From Apilactobacillus apisilvae (lineage in GTDB: Bacteria > Bacillota > Bacilli > Lactobacillales > Lactobacillaceae): 64,000 nucleotides of DNA. The notes below the pieces were generated by a model. The model had not been told where the DNA came from and searched no databases. It was given only the letters and a program-made list of their open reading frames with translations. Positions within the stretch are counted from its first letter, which is position 1, and every line of letters begins with the position of its first letter. Positions 28,333-37,177 of this stretch are shown here, in pieces. The stretch lies in NCBI RefSeq assembly GCF_023380225.1, contig NZ_CP093362.1, positions 1,178,001-1,242,000 of the forward strand, in the 5' to 3' direction. Both the position numbers and the translations under genes were made by a program.

Positions 28333-29177
28333 ATCGAGCTACGATTAATTTAATCGATACTTTCACATCTAAAATACCTTTAGTTAGGATTTGTCAGTAT
28401 CTTAATATATCTAGAAGTACCTATTATTATCATAAAACACATGCAGATCATTTTACTTTGAGTCAGATTGAACAAGAGATTCAACAGCTATGTATAAAAA
28501 CGAAGTTTTTATATGGTTATCGTAAAATTCATGCCTTAGTTAATAAAAATTTGAAATGCAGTGTTAGTAAGGTGCAAAGAATTATGGCGAAGTATGGTTG
28601 GGGTTGTCGTATTAAACGTAAAAGATCTCATCGACCTGGGAATCCATTTAAACAATTCGAAAATATAATCAATCGTGACTGGCAAATTAGTTTACCAAAA
28701 CGTAAATTAACTACTGATATAACTTATATTCCTTGCGGAAATAAAATGTTGTATCTCTCTACAATTATGGATAGTTTTAATTCTGAAATTATCGCTCATA
28801 AAATCTCTAATCATCCAAACACCCAATTGGCGTTAGATACATTAAATCAATTAGGTTATTTAGATGGCGCTATTATCCATAGTGATCAAGGCTCAACTTA
28901 TACTTCACGTGAATTCTTTGAATTAGCACGTAAAAAAGGCGCCACCAGAAGTATGTCCCGTAAAGGAACTCCAGCTGATAACGCCATCATAGAATCATTT
29001 CACTCAAGCCTAAAGACTGAAATGATATACACACGAGCTAAACCCAAAGGTTTAGCAGACACCATTAAGTGTGTGAATAATTATATCAAATTTTGGAATA
29101 ATACACGAATATTAACAAAATTAGGCAACCAATCACCTGTAAAATACAGGAAATCAGTTGCCCAATTAAACAATTAG
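28326..29177 (+). CDS. IS3-family transposase OrfB (DDE integrase domain)
   Basis: 283 residues. N-terminal HTH_21-like region (YGYRKIHALVNK) and an rve domain with the catalytic triad D131 (TTDITYIP), D187 (IHSDQGS) and E223 (NAIIESFHSSLK). The 35-residue gap between the last two is the DD(35)E signature. It overlaps orfA by 7 bp in the -1 frame. Confidence 0.93.
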   Translation: MVNRATINLIDTFTSKIPLVRICQYLNISRSTYYYHKTHADHFTLSQIEQEIQQLCIKTKFLYGYRKIHALVNKNLKCSVSKVQRIMAKYGWGCRIKRKRSHRPGNPFKQFENIINRDWQISLPKRKLTTDITYIPCGNKMLYLSTIMDSFNSEIIAHKISNHPNTQLALDTLNQLGYLDGAIIHSDQGSTYTSREFFELARKKGATRSMSRKGTPADNAIIESFHSSLKTEMIYTRAKPKGLADTIKCVNNYIKFWNNTRILTKLGNQSPVKYRKSVAQLNN

Positions 29178-29536
29178 AATAGAAAGCTGCTTTTATTTAT
29201 TTGTTCAAAATAATGGTTGCAGTTCCTACTAATGATCTTTTTATTATTAATATTTTAAGAGTTATTAATGATAATCATGATCTATTATCTTTATTATTGA
29301 GTGAGAAGGGTGATTTCAGTTTTAACTATCAATTAGTAGAACTTTTTAAATCCATTTTTACTAGATCATTAAATAAAAGTGATAAAGATCTTGAAAAGAA
29401 AAAAGAAAAAATCTTTTCTTTTCAGATAGCAGTTCAAGCAATTGGCATTATTACTTTTTGGGTTCACCACTTTGATGAATATACGCAACAAGATATTTAT
29501 GAATTTATTACTAAAGATAGTCTTTCTGACATATAA

Positions 29537-29572
29537 AAAAATGCTACACGTTTACGTGTAGCATTTTTTTAA
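29537..29572. terminator. Bidirectional terminator
   Basis: Stem AAAATGCTACACG / CGTGTAGCATTTT with T runs both ways, between the split tetR and the convergent ABC gene. Confidence 0.88.
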
Positions 29573-29579
29573 TATTATT

Positions 29580-31493
29580 TTATTCAGCGCTTAAACTTTC
29601 AATTGGATCTAATTTAGCACCTTTATTTGCAGGTAAGATTGATGCTAACAAGTTGATGATGATTGAAATAACAATTCCAAAAATGGCATTGCCGGGTGTA
29701 ATTTGAATAATTGAATATCCGATTGCACCATTAACGGCAGAGTTAATACCAAATTGTAATAGGTAACCAACAACCACTGATAGGATTGATGAGAATAATC
29801 CTAACATAATAGCTTGGGATACAAATAACATTCTGATATTACCTTTAGTTGCACCTAGTGCTCTTAAGATACCAATTTCTTTAGTACGTTCAGAAACACT
29901 AATATAAAGAACAACAATAATCATAATTGCTGATACTAATAATGAAATTCCAGCAATTGCTGCTAATACATATACAGCTAGATTAATGTAGGTATTTAAT
30001 GTTGAAATAATTGAACCAGCTCCAGAAACACTATAAGCTTTTTTGCCATTTACTTTCATATTATTAATTCGATCTTGCACAGGAGTAACGTTACTTACGC
30101 CACCACTTATTTTTGCATCAATGAAAGTAGTAGTCATTTTAATTTTGTTGTCTGCTAATGCATTCTTCACCGTATTGTAAGTTGTAATTACTAATGGTGA
30201 TTGTGAATCATAAACTCCAGCAATTTTAAATGTTTTGGTAACTGGGAATGGACGACCATCTTTTTGTGCAGTAAATGTTGTTTGAACCTTTTTACCAACT
30301 AAAGAACGATAATTTTTCTTATTTAAACTTTGAGCTGTTTCTTTATTAATTAAAACTTCGTTATCTTTAGGTGTAGTTCCAGCTTTTATGTTGCTGCTAT
30401 TAATGGTTGAATTACTGGTGTTCATAATTTGGCTTTGAGCTGATTTTTTACCATATTTAAATTGAATACCATTTGTTGAATAACCTTTTTCAGCAGATGA
30501 TACACCCTTAGTATCTTTAACTCTTTGAATATCACTATCTGTAAATGAAGAACGATTATTTGAATCTTTGTGTTGTACTTGAACACTATTTGGATTTACT
30601 TGTGAATAAATTTCATGATTAATATAACCACGAACTCCATTACCTAATCCCAACATGAAAATAACTGAGAAAATTCCAATTAAACTACCAAATATAATTA
30701 GCATGTTTCTTGTTTTATTATATTTTAAATTGTCCCAAGTCATCTTTAAAGTGGAGCTAAATGATAATGATTTTGATTCTAAAGTTTCATCTTGTTGTTC
30801 TTTAAATTTATCACGTAATTGCTTATCTTGATCGATTTTACCATCAGTCATGTGAACGATTCTAGTTCCATATTCAGCTACTTTATCAGAATGAGTAACG
30901 GTTAGAACTAACTTACCTTCTTTAGCAATGTTTTCCAAAATTTGTAAAATTTCGGTAGTATTTTGTGGATCAAGAGCTCCAGTAGGTTCATCAGCAATCA
31001 ACATTTCTGGATCGCCAGCTAATGCACGTGCAATGGATACACGTTGCTTTTGACCACCGGATAGTTGGTTAGGGTATTTATGCATATGTTCCTTCAAACC
31101 AACTTTAGTTAGTAATTCCTCAGCTCGTTTACGTTGATCTGACTTTGATAGTGTGGTCATTTCTAGTGGAACTAATACGTTGTCTAAGAGCGTTAAGTGA
31201 CTAATTAAATTAAAGCTTTGAAAGATAAAACCAATGGTATTACGACGATATTCATCTAATTGTTTATCGGTATCGTGTTTTAATGAGCTGCCATTTAATA
31301 AGACATCACCAGAATATTTACTATCTAGACCACCAATAATATTCATTAATGTTGATTTACCACCACCAGATTCACCTAAAATAGAAACCATTTCGCCTTT
31401 ATTAAATGAAACGTTGATTCCTTTTAATACTTTAAATTCATCTTTACCTAAGTAATAAGATTTTTGGATATTTTTTAATTCTAAGAAAGACAT
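29580..31493 (-). CDS. MacB-like ABC transporter, ATPase-permease fusion
   Basis: 637 residues from the ATG at 31493, with GGGGAG about 10 nt upstream. N-terminal ATPase (about 1-225): GESGGGKST, FQSFNLI, LSGGQKQR, LIADEPTGALD. Then a transmembrane helix (about 265), a large extracytoplasmic MacB-PCD domain (about 290-500) and three C-terminal helices with SERTKEIGILRALGATKGNI, the FtsX/MacB coupling motif. Family members export peptides, lipids or antibiotics, or act as mechanotransducers. It is divergent from a tetR-lepA-like operon, so a role in toxin or drug defence is plausible. Confidence 0.92.
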   Translation of the reverse strand: MSFLELKNIQKSYYLGKDEFKVLKGINVSFNKGEMVSILGESGGGKSTLMNIIGGLDSKYSGDVLLNGSSLKHDTDKQLDEYRRNTIGFIFQSFNLISHLTLLDNVLVPLEMTTLSKSDQRKRAEELLTKVGLKEHMHKYPNQLSGGQKQRVSIARALAGDPEMLIADEPTGALDPQNTTEILQILENIAKEGKLVLTVTHSDKVAEYGTRIVHMTDGKIDQDKQLRDKFKEQQDETLESKSLSFSSTLKMTWDNLKYNKTRNMLIIFGSLIGIFSVIFMLGLGNGVRGYINHEIYSQVNPNSVQVQHKDSNNRSSFTDSDIQRVKDTKGVSSAEKGYSTNGIQFKYGKKSAQSQIMNTSNSTINSSNIKAGTTPKDNEVLINKETAQSLNKKNYRSLVGKKVQTTFTAQKDGRPFPVTKTFKIAGVYDSQSPLVITTYNTVKNALADNKIKMTTTFIDAKISGGVSNVTPVQDRINNMKVNGKKAYSVSGAGSIISTLNTYINLAVYVLAAIAGISLLVSAIMIIVVLYISVSERTKEIGILRALGATKGNIRMLFVSQAIMLGLFSSILSVVVGYLLQFGINSAVNGAIGYSIIQITPGNAIFGIVISIIINLLASILPANKGAKLDPIESLSAE

Positions 31494-31533
31494 TGTTTCA
31501 AAGCTCCCCTCTTTTTTGATTATTGTACACACT

Positions 31534-31561
31534 ATTATATTTATAATTCAAAGATATACAA
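31534..31561 (-). promoter_or_regulatory. Promoter of the MacB-like gene
   Basis: On the minus strand TTGTAT (31561-31556), 16 bp, TATAAT (31539-31534), upstream of a GGGGAG ribosome site. Confidence 0.6.
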
Positions 31562-31600
31562 TCACCAAAATAAATAAAAGTGTTGCATTTTCGTTTATTC

Positions 31601-31629
31601 TTGACAAAAAATGACCAATGGTCAATAAT
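31601..31629 (+). promoter_or_regulatory. tetR-lepA-like promoter with TetR operator
   Basis: TTGACA (31601-31606), 17 bp, AATAAT (31624-31629). The perfect 13-bp palindrome TGACCAATGGTCA (31612-31624) fills the spacer, an ideal place for autorepression by the TetR protein just downstream. Confidence 0.8.
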
Positions 31630-31661
31630 GTAAAAAACAAAATAAAAAGGTGATAAGTGAA

Positions 31662-32312
31662 ATGAATGCTAGAACCATAAATCAAAAACAACAAAAAGCA
31701 GAATTAATTTCTAAAGTTGCCTTAGAAATGTTTAAAAAACAACCATTTGCTGATATTTCAATGAATGAAATTGCCAAAAAGGCCAATGTAGCTAAGGGAA
31801 CATTGTTTAATTACTATAAAACTAAAGAAAATATTTTTATGCATTTATTGTTGGTGGGGTATCAACAATTTTTTCAAGAATTAACAATTAAATTAGAAGA
31901 GCAAAAACCAAGCACAGCTACTGAAATGAAAACTTTTCTGTTAAATTCGACTGAAAATTTAATTAAGCATCATTTTACTTTAATTAAATTAAATGCTCTA
32001 CGGGGGCCTATTTTAGAAAATAAAGCTTCTCGTGAACAAACAATTGAAGGGCGAAAAAAACTTTATATAATCCATGAAAGGCTATCTGAATTGATTCATA
32101 TTTATTTTCCACAAATATCTGTTAGTCAAGCGAATAAAATATTTATCATTCAAAGTAGTATCATCAGTGGTTTAATTAATTTATCAAATTTAGATTCTTT
32201 TAATGATGAAAAAGTTATAAATAATTTAGCCGATTTTCAAGTGGATGTAGATGTCGATGCAATTGAAACTTTTGCTTTTTATTTAGATGGATTATTTAAT
32301 AAGGAGATATAA
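31662..32312 (+). CDS. TetR-family regulator
   Basis: 216 residues from the ATG at 31662 (AAGGTGAT upstream; the GTG at 31650 overlaps that site). HTH at about 12-55 (AELISKVALEMFKKQPFADISMNEIAKKANVAKGTLFNYYKTKENIF) and a helical ligand-binding domain. It probably binds the palindrome at 31612-31624 to repress its own operon, and perhaps the divergent MacB-like gene. The lepA-like gene starts 2 nt after its stop. Confidence 0.9.
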   Translation: MNARTINQKQQKAELISKVALEMFKKQPFADISMNEIAKKANVAKGTLFNYYKTKENIFMHLLLVGYQQFFQELTIKLEEQKPSTATEMKTFLLNSTENLIKHHFTLIKLNALRGPILENKASREQTIEGRKKLYIIHERLSELIHIYFPQISVSQANKIFIIQSSIISGLINLSNLDSFNDEKVINNLADFQVDVDVDAIETFAFYLDGLFNKEI

Positions 32313-32314
32313 AA

Positions 32315-34105
32315 ATGAAACAATCAAATATCAGAAATTTTTCGATTATTGCACATATTGATCATGGGAAATCTACATTATCAGATCAAATTATGAAAAT
32401 GACCGATACAATCAAACCAAGGCATGAAGAAACGCAAATTTTGGATGATATGAATGTCGAAAAAGAACATGGTGTAACGGTGAGATCAAGGACAGTCCGT
32501 AATTTATACCATGCTAATGATGGACAATCTTACGAGCTAAACTTAATTGATACTCCTGGGCATGTCGACTTTTCATACGAAGTTTCAAAAAGTTTATCAG
32601 CTAGTGATGGGGTGATTTTATTAGTTGATGCGACCCAAGGAGTTCAAGCGCAAACAGTAGCTAATTATCAAATTGCAAAGGCTAACAATTTACCGATAAT
32701 TCCTGTGATTAATAAAGTTGATAATCAAAATGCTCAAATAGAATCAACGGAACAACAAATATATGAATTAGACGATGAATTTTTAACTCAAGATATAATA
32801 AAAATATCAGCTAAAACTGGAATGAATGTTGATAAAGTTTTAGAAGCGATTGTTAATGAAGTTCCTGCTCCAAATGGAGACGAAAATAATCCACTAAAAG
32901 CTTTAATTTTTGATTCACATTATGATTCATACAAAGGAATCATTGCTTATGTAAGAATTTACGATGGTAAATTATTTGCCAATCAACAATTAGAATTAAT
33001 GTCTGATCATTCGGTTTTTGAAAATAATGAAATAGGTATTTTTACACCTGATTTAAAACCTGATCGAAGTCTATCCGCTGGTGATATTGGTTATATTGTT
33101 ACTGGAATGAAAGATCCAAAGGCCATTCGCGTGGGAGATACGATCACTGATAAAAATAATCCTACTAAGACGCCAATTCCTGGATATAAACCTGTTCAAT
33201 CGGTTGTTTTTGCTGGAATTTATCCGCAAAATTCAGATTTTGATGATTTGAAAATGGCTTTAGAAAAGTTATCATTAAATGATTCATCTTTGAATTATCA
33301 AGAAGAGACGTCGGAATCATTGGGACAAGGTTTTCGTTGTGGATTTTTAGGGATGTTTCATTTACAAATTATCCGTGAACGATTGATAAGTGATTTTGGA
33401 GTGTCTGTAATTATTACCAATCCTAATGTTAAATATCATGTTTATATTAAAAAGGATAATGAACTAAAGGTGGTTAATAATCCTTCTAAAATGCCAGACT
33501 TTGCACTTATTGATTTAATTGAAGAGCCATTTGATAAAGTTACAATTACAATTCCTTCTGACTCAGTCAATAAAGTGATGGATTTGGTTAACCAAAGTCG
33601 AGGAATTTTAATAAATATGGATAATCAGGGGAAATTAGTTGAACTGTCTTATAATCTTCCAATTTCTGAAATTGCTTATAATTTTTTCAATAAACTAAAA
33701 TCTGTATCGCATGGATACGCTACCTTTGACGCTGAATTTAATGACTATGAAGTTTCCGATATTGTAAAAATTAGTATTGATGTTAACTATGCTCCAGTTG
33801 ATGCTTTAACATTTATCACTCATCGAAACAATGCTGATTCATTGGCACAAAATTTAGTGCATAAATTAAAATATGTAATGCCTAAACAACTATATCCAAT
33901 TCCAGTCCAAGCTTTTGTTGAAGGTAGAGTAATTGCACGTATCGATGTTCCACCTTTAAGAAAAAATGCTGCAGTAAGTGGTGATAAAAAGAATGTTTCT
34001 AAAAAGCAAGCATTATTACGTCGACAAAATATAAACAAACGAAAAAGTGCAAATGCTAATATTACGTTGCCACAAAAGGTTTTTGATGCTGTTTTAGGAA
34101 TTTAA
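32315..34105 (+). CDS. LepA (elongation factor 4)-like GTPase, divergent paralogue
   Basis: 596 residues, the usual LepA length. G domain: AHIDHGKST (about 12-20), DTPGHVDFS, NKVD, SAKTG. Domains II-IV and the LepA-type C-terminus (KKQALLRRQNINKRKSANANI) are present. It departs from the housekeeping LepA consensus in switch I (EKEHGVTVRSRTV in place of ERERGITIK-type) and in SDQIMKM after the P-loop. LepA acts on stalled or mistranslocated ribosomes. Its place in a TetR-repressed operon beside an exporter suggests an inducible copy; a housekeeping lepA should exist elsewhere. Confidence 0.85.
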   Translation: MKQSNIRNFSIIAHIDHGKSTLSDQIMKMTDTIKPRHEETQILDDMNVEKEHGVTVRSRTVRNLYHANDGQSYELNLIDTPGHVDFSYEVSKSLSASDGVILLVDATQGVQAQTVANYQIAKANNLPIIPVINKVDNQNAQIESTEQQIYELDDEFLTQDIIKISAKTGMNVDKVLEAIVNEVPAPNGDENNPLKALIFDSHYDSYKGIIAYVRIYDGKLFANQQLELMSDHSVFENNEIGIFTPDLKPDRSLSAGDIGYIVTGMKDPKAIRVGDTITDKNNPTKTPIPGYKPVQSVVFAGIYPQNSDFDDLKMALEKLSLNDSSLNYQEETSESLGQGFRCGFLGMFHLQIIRERLISDFGVSVIITNPNVKYHVYIKKDNELKVVNNPSKMPDFALIDLIEEPFDKVTITIPSDSVNKVMDLVNQSRGILINMDNQGKLVELSYNLPISEIAYNFFNKLKSVSHGYATFDAEFNDYEVSDIVKISIDVNYAPVDALTFITHRNNADSLAQNLVHKLKYVMPKQLYPIPVQAFVEGRVIARIDVPPLRKNAAVSGDKKNVSKKQALLRRQNINKRKSANANITLPQKVFDAVLGI

Positions 34106-34227
34106 CGAAGTAATTCTAACCAAATTGTTATATTTTGTAATGTTGTCATATTGTTATTGCAATATTTCCCCTTTATAATACAAATTAGTATTGATATTAG
34201 AGATATAAAAAATAGGGGTGAATTTAT

Positions 34228-35511
34228 TTGATTAAGAAAAAGTCAATATTTTTAATGTTGGCAACCATTTTTGCATTACTTTTTTGCGCAAGTTTGGCTA
34301 ATAACAATAATAAAGCACATGCAGACAGTAATCGAGTTTATGATTTGTCTGAATGGCAAGGTAATTTTACTGCTAATAAAGTGAAAAAACTGAAAAATGA
34401 AGTTCCATTTGTTATTCTAAGAGTTCAATATGGTAGTTCTTATCATGATAAAACTTTCAATAATAATCGTAAGTTACTAGAAAAATATGGTGTTCCATAT
34501 GGTGTTTATTCATTTAGTAGATATTCTGGTGTTAGCCAAGCTAAGTCTGAAGCTAAACAGTTATATCGTTTGGCACCCAATGCTAAATTTTATGTAAACG
34601 ATTATGAAATGTCTTCTGTGACTCATGGTAGTTCAAATAATGCTACTAAGGCGTGGGTACAAGCATTGCGTCCATTAGTTGGTAGTAAGAAAATCCTTTT
34701 CTATTCATATCAACATTTTATGCTTCAAAATGCTTCTCAAGCACTAAAATATTATGATGGTTATTGGGTAGCTGCTTATCAAAGTAAGAAACCTTCCGTA
34801 AACAGTGTTATGTGGCAATATACTGATCGTCATTACTCCAGTGCTTTAGGAAAAAGAATCGATGCTAGTTTACTAGGTAAAGGAAAAGATTGGTTCATTG
34901 GTAACGTTGAATTACCAGTTGCCAATAAATCTGATAATAGTTCTAACAGTAATGATAGTGCGTCTAGTACGCTAGTGCCTGACAGTCAAAAAAAAAGTAA
35001 ACCTGTAAAAACACAAGGTGGCGTAAATTACTACAATACCAACGTAAAGCTCACTGTTAAAGATAATGCAAACTTTAATTTTTATAACCATTTAGGTGAA
35101 GATAAAACTTATAAATCTAGAAAACGACTTCACTTAGTAAAAGATTATAAAGCTGCAACCCTTTATGCTAATAAAAAGGGTGTTACTAAAAACGGTGATG
35201 TATATTACCGCGTTACTCGTCATGGTAAGAGTATGGGATGGATTAAATCTAATTCAGTCCAAAATTACATTGATTATGCAAATACTAATGAAGAAAAGAC
35301 AATTAAGTCTGATGCAAGTGGTGAATTTAATGAACATGTTAAGGGCAGCCATTTTGCTAAAAATGAAGTTTTAAGTAATGTCAGTGATTTAGCTGGCAAA
35401 CAAGTTCAAATTGTAAAATCAGCGAAAAAAGTAGGCTGGAATACTCATTATTACCTTGTAAAATATGATGGTAAGATAATGGGCTGGGCTTATCAATCTA
35501 TATTTGAATAA
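34228..35511 (+). CDS. Secreted GH25 muramidase with C-terminal SH3-like repeats
   Basis: 427 residues starting at TTG 34228 (AGGGGTG upstream). Signal peptide (about 1-32). GH25 catalytic domain (about 36-225) with VYDLSEWQG (D39) and the catalytic DYE at D125/E127 in FYVNDYEMSS, and a MWQYTD strand. A Ser/Asn linker (about 232-260) leads to two C-terminal modules with MGWIKSNSVQNY and MGWAYQSIF endings, like bacterial SH3/GW cell-wall-binding modules. It cuts peptidoglycan glycan strands. Confidence 0.9.
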   Translation: MIKKKSIFLMLATIFALLFCASLANNNNKAHADSNRVYDLSEWQGNFTANKVKKLKNEVPFVILRVQYGSSYHDKTFNNNRKLLEKYGVPYGVYSFSRYSGVSQAKSEAKQLYRLAPNAKFYVNDYEMSSVTHGSSNNATKAWVQALRPLVGSKKILFYSYQHFMLQNASQALKYYDGYWVAAYQSKKPSVNSVMWQYTDRHYSSALGKRIDASLLGKGKDWFIGNVELPVANKSDNSSNSNDSASSTLVPDSQKKSKPVKTQGGVNYYNTNVKLTVKDNANFNFYNHLGEDKTYKSRKRLHLVKDYKAATLYANKKGVTKNGDVYYRVTRHGKSMGWIKSNSVQNYIDYANTNEEKTIKSDASGEFNEHVKGSHFAKNEVLSNVSDLAGKQVQIVKSAKKVGWNTHYYLVKYDGKIMGWAYQSIFE

Positions 35512-35549
35512 TAAAAAATCACCAAGCAATTAAGCTTGGTGATTTTTTA
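35512..35549 (+). terminator. Rho-independent terminator
   Basis: Stem AAAATCACCAAGC / GCTTGGTGATTTT, T-rich tail, after the muramidase gene. Confidence 0.88.
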
Positions 35550-35621
35550 CTTTAAATTATGGATTAATTAATTTATGAAATTGTGAATTCAAAAAATAAG
35601 GGGGTGTCATATATTCCCTAA

Positions 35622-35693
35622 CTGCTCCAGCTGGACTCGAACCAGCAACCTTCGCATTAACAGTGCGCCGTTCTACCATTGAACCATGGAGCA
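35622..35693 (-). tRNA. tRNA-Asn (GTT), copy 4 in transcription order
   Basis: Acceptor stem TGCTCCA/TGGAGCA, D arm GTTC-AATGGTA-GAAC, anticodon loop CTGTTAA (GTT), T arm GCTGG-TTCGAGT-CCAGC, discriminator G, no encoded CCA. The D loop is 7 nt, one T shorter than in the copy at 35967. Last gene of the cluster transcript. Confidence 0.93.
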
Positions 35694-35736
35694 AAAATTA
35701 TAAATTAAATTAATATATTTTGGGAAATAATCCCAA

Positions 35737-35808
35737 CTGCTCCAGCTGGACTCGAACCAGCAACCTTCGCATTAACAGTGCGCCGTTCTACCATTGAACC
35801 ATGGAGCA
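35737..35808 (-). tRNA. tRNA-Asn (GTT), copy 3
   Basis: Identical to the copy at 35622, including the 7-nt D loop. Separated from it by a 43-bp spacer with a small TGGGA-AATAA-TCCCA hairpin. Confidence 0.93.
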
Positions 35809-35851
35809 AAAATTATAAATTAAATTAATATATTTTGGGAAATAATCCCAA

Positions 35852-35923
35852 CTGCTCCAGCTGGACTCGAACCAGCAACCTTCGCATTAACAGTGCGCCG
35901 TTCTACCATTGAACCATGGAGCA
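35852..35923 (-). tRNA. tRNA-Asn (GTT), copy 2
   Basis: Identical to the two downstream copies, including the shortened D loop, with an identical spacer. Confidence 0.93.
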
Positions 35924-35966
35924 AAAATTATAAATTAAATTAATATATTTTGGGAAATAATCCCAA

Positions 35967-36039
35967 CTGCTCCAGCTGGACTCGAACCAGCAACCTTCGC
36001 ATTAACAGTGCGCCGTTCTACCAATTGAACCATGGAGCA
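35967..36039 (-). tRNA. tRNA-Asn (GTT), copy 1 (promoter-proximal)
   Basis: Same sequence as the other three except for an 8-nt D loop (AATTGGTA in place of AATGGTA). It is nearest the promoter, so it is likely the parental gene of the tandem array. Confidence 0.95.
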
Positions 36040-36089
36040 AAAATTATAAATTAAATTAATTATCAGGAAATTGGTTTCCTTATTTATTT

Positions 36090-36117
36090 ATAATACTACG
36101 TTTTAATTTAATTGCAA
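36090..36117 (-). promoter_or_regulatory. Promoter of the tRNA-Asn cluster
   Basis: On the minus strand TTGCAA (36117-36112), 16 bp, TATTAT (36095-36090), about 50 bp before the first tRNA. A GGAAA-TTGG-TTTCC hairpin lies in the leader (36066-36079). Confidence 0.6.
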
Positions 36118-36146
36118 GTTAAATCTCATTAAATTTTAATAAAAAT

Positions 36147-36176
36147 AAAAAAGAACGATAAAATCGTTCTTTTTTA
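36147..36176 (-). terminator. Terminator of the SGNH hydrolase gene
   Basis: Stem AAAAAGAACGAT / ATCGTTCTTTTT, reading into T runs on the minus strand. Confidence 0.8.
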
Positions 36177-36920
36177 TTCAAACATTTGATCTAAATCCTT
36201 AACAAATATGGGGGTCCAACCATATCTGTATCCAGCACATGTTGGGTGAACATCATCTGCCATAAAATATGGATTATTATGGTTCATTATTTTTATTGCT
36301 TTACTATTCCAGATATCGATAATTGCAAAATGCCATTTTTTTTGTAATTTAAATAATTGATTTCTTAAAAATTCATATCCAGGATCCGGTTTTCTTAAAC
36401 AAGTATAGAACACCATCGGACAAGCCCAATTTTCTTGTACATATTTTACTATGTATTCAATCGCACCGATAGTAGTATTAATATCAAATTCGTCAAGGTT
36501 ATATGAGTTGCTTATTTCACCAATATGTTTATTTTTTCTTTGATCATTAGTTGATAACTGACAAGCAAATATATCAATTTTTTCGTTTGGATTTAAGTTT
36601 GATTTCATTCTTGATACGTAAGAATTATCTTCTTGCCCAGCCAAAGTAGTACCACTAACAGATTCCTTAATTGTATTTACTCCATGTTCGATATTTAAGA
36701 AATCTACAAATGACTTACCTTTAGATGCTAAACCATCTGTTATAGAAGAACCTAAAAAAACCATTTTTTTACCATTGATATTACTATCTACAAAAAATTC
36801 TTTGGACGGCATATATGTGTCACTATTCGCTTTTCTTAATTTCATTGCTTTTCTGGAAAGTTTAAATAGGATGGCACTGGCAAATGTAAAAATTGCAGTT
36901 TTAATAAAACTGTTCTTCAT
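36174..36920 (-). CDS. SGNH/GDSL-type hydrolase, membrane-anchored or secreted
   Basis: 248 residues. N-terminal hydrophobic segment (about 5-20), then SGNH blocks: VFLGSSITDG (block I, catalytic Ser), a Gly in SVSGTTLAG, CQLSTNDQR (Asn block), and the C-terminal DDVHPTCAGY with the Asp/His pair. It probably hydrolyses an ester in wall polymers, lipids or glycans outside the cell. AGGAGA precedes the ATG. Single-gene unit. Confidence 0.85.
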   Translation of the reverse strand: MKNSFIKTAIFTFASAILFKLSRKAMKLRKANSDTYMPSKEFFVDSNINGKKMVFLGSSITDGLASKGKSFVDFLNIEHGVNTIKESVSGTTLAGQEDNSYVSRMKSNLNPNEKIDIFACQLSTNDQRKNKHIGEISNSYNLDEFDINTTIGAIEYIVKYVQENWACPMVFYTCLRKPDPGYEFLRNQLFKLQKKWHFAIIDIWNSKAIKIMNHNNPYFMADDVHPTCAGYRYGWTPIFVKDLDQMFE

Positions 36921-37177
36921 AACTATCTCCTTTTTTTAATCATTTTTTATCATTAATTAGATTTTACTAAGAAAATATTATGACTACAATTGATGTAATG
37001 ATTTTTTAACAACATTGCAAAGTGTTGTTTAAATACACATACTTTTTATTTCATTTATGTAACATTAATGCTAATAATCATCTTTTTGGCTTACCTAAAT
37101 TATTTTTATTTATGCATAAATGATATGGTATCATATAATAATAAAATTATTTATTAATAATAACAGGAGGCTTTAAT

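Larger units (their letters stand above)
27928..29226 (+). mobile_element. IS3-family insertion sequence, copy 1 (in tetR)
   Basis: 1299 bp. The ends begin GGAACTG and are related inverted repeats that share a GAACA(G/A)ATAAATAAAAGCA block inside. TACT target duplications lie at 27924-27927 and 29227-29230. It carries orfA and orfB. A near-identical copy lies at 41809-43102; this copy is 5 bp longer near the right end. Confidence 0.95.
27661..29536 (+). pseudogene. TetR-family regulator gene split by an IS3-family element
   Basis: The 5' part (27661-27927) encodes 89 residues with a TetR HTH (VTVSDIIKSSNINRSTFYRHFEDKYQLIDVIE). The 3' part (29231-29533) encodes 101 residues of the helical C-terminal domain (ILRVINDNHDLLSLLLSEKG). 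The element between them is flanked by direct TACT repeats. Removing it with one TACT restores one frame of 190 residues. The gene sat at the end of the ECF operon and may have controlled it; it is now surely inactive as a full regulator, though an N-terminal fragment could be made. Confidence 0.92.
35622..36039 (-). repeat. Tandem 115-bp repeat units carrying tRNA-Asn
   Basis: Units start at 35622, 35737, 35852 and 35967, each a tRNA plus a 43-bp spacer that is identical between copies. This shows recent unit duplication or gene conversion. Confidence 0.95.
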
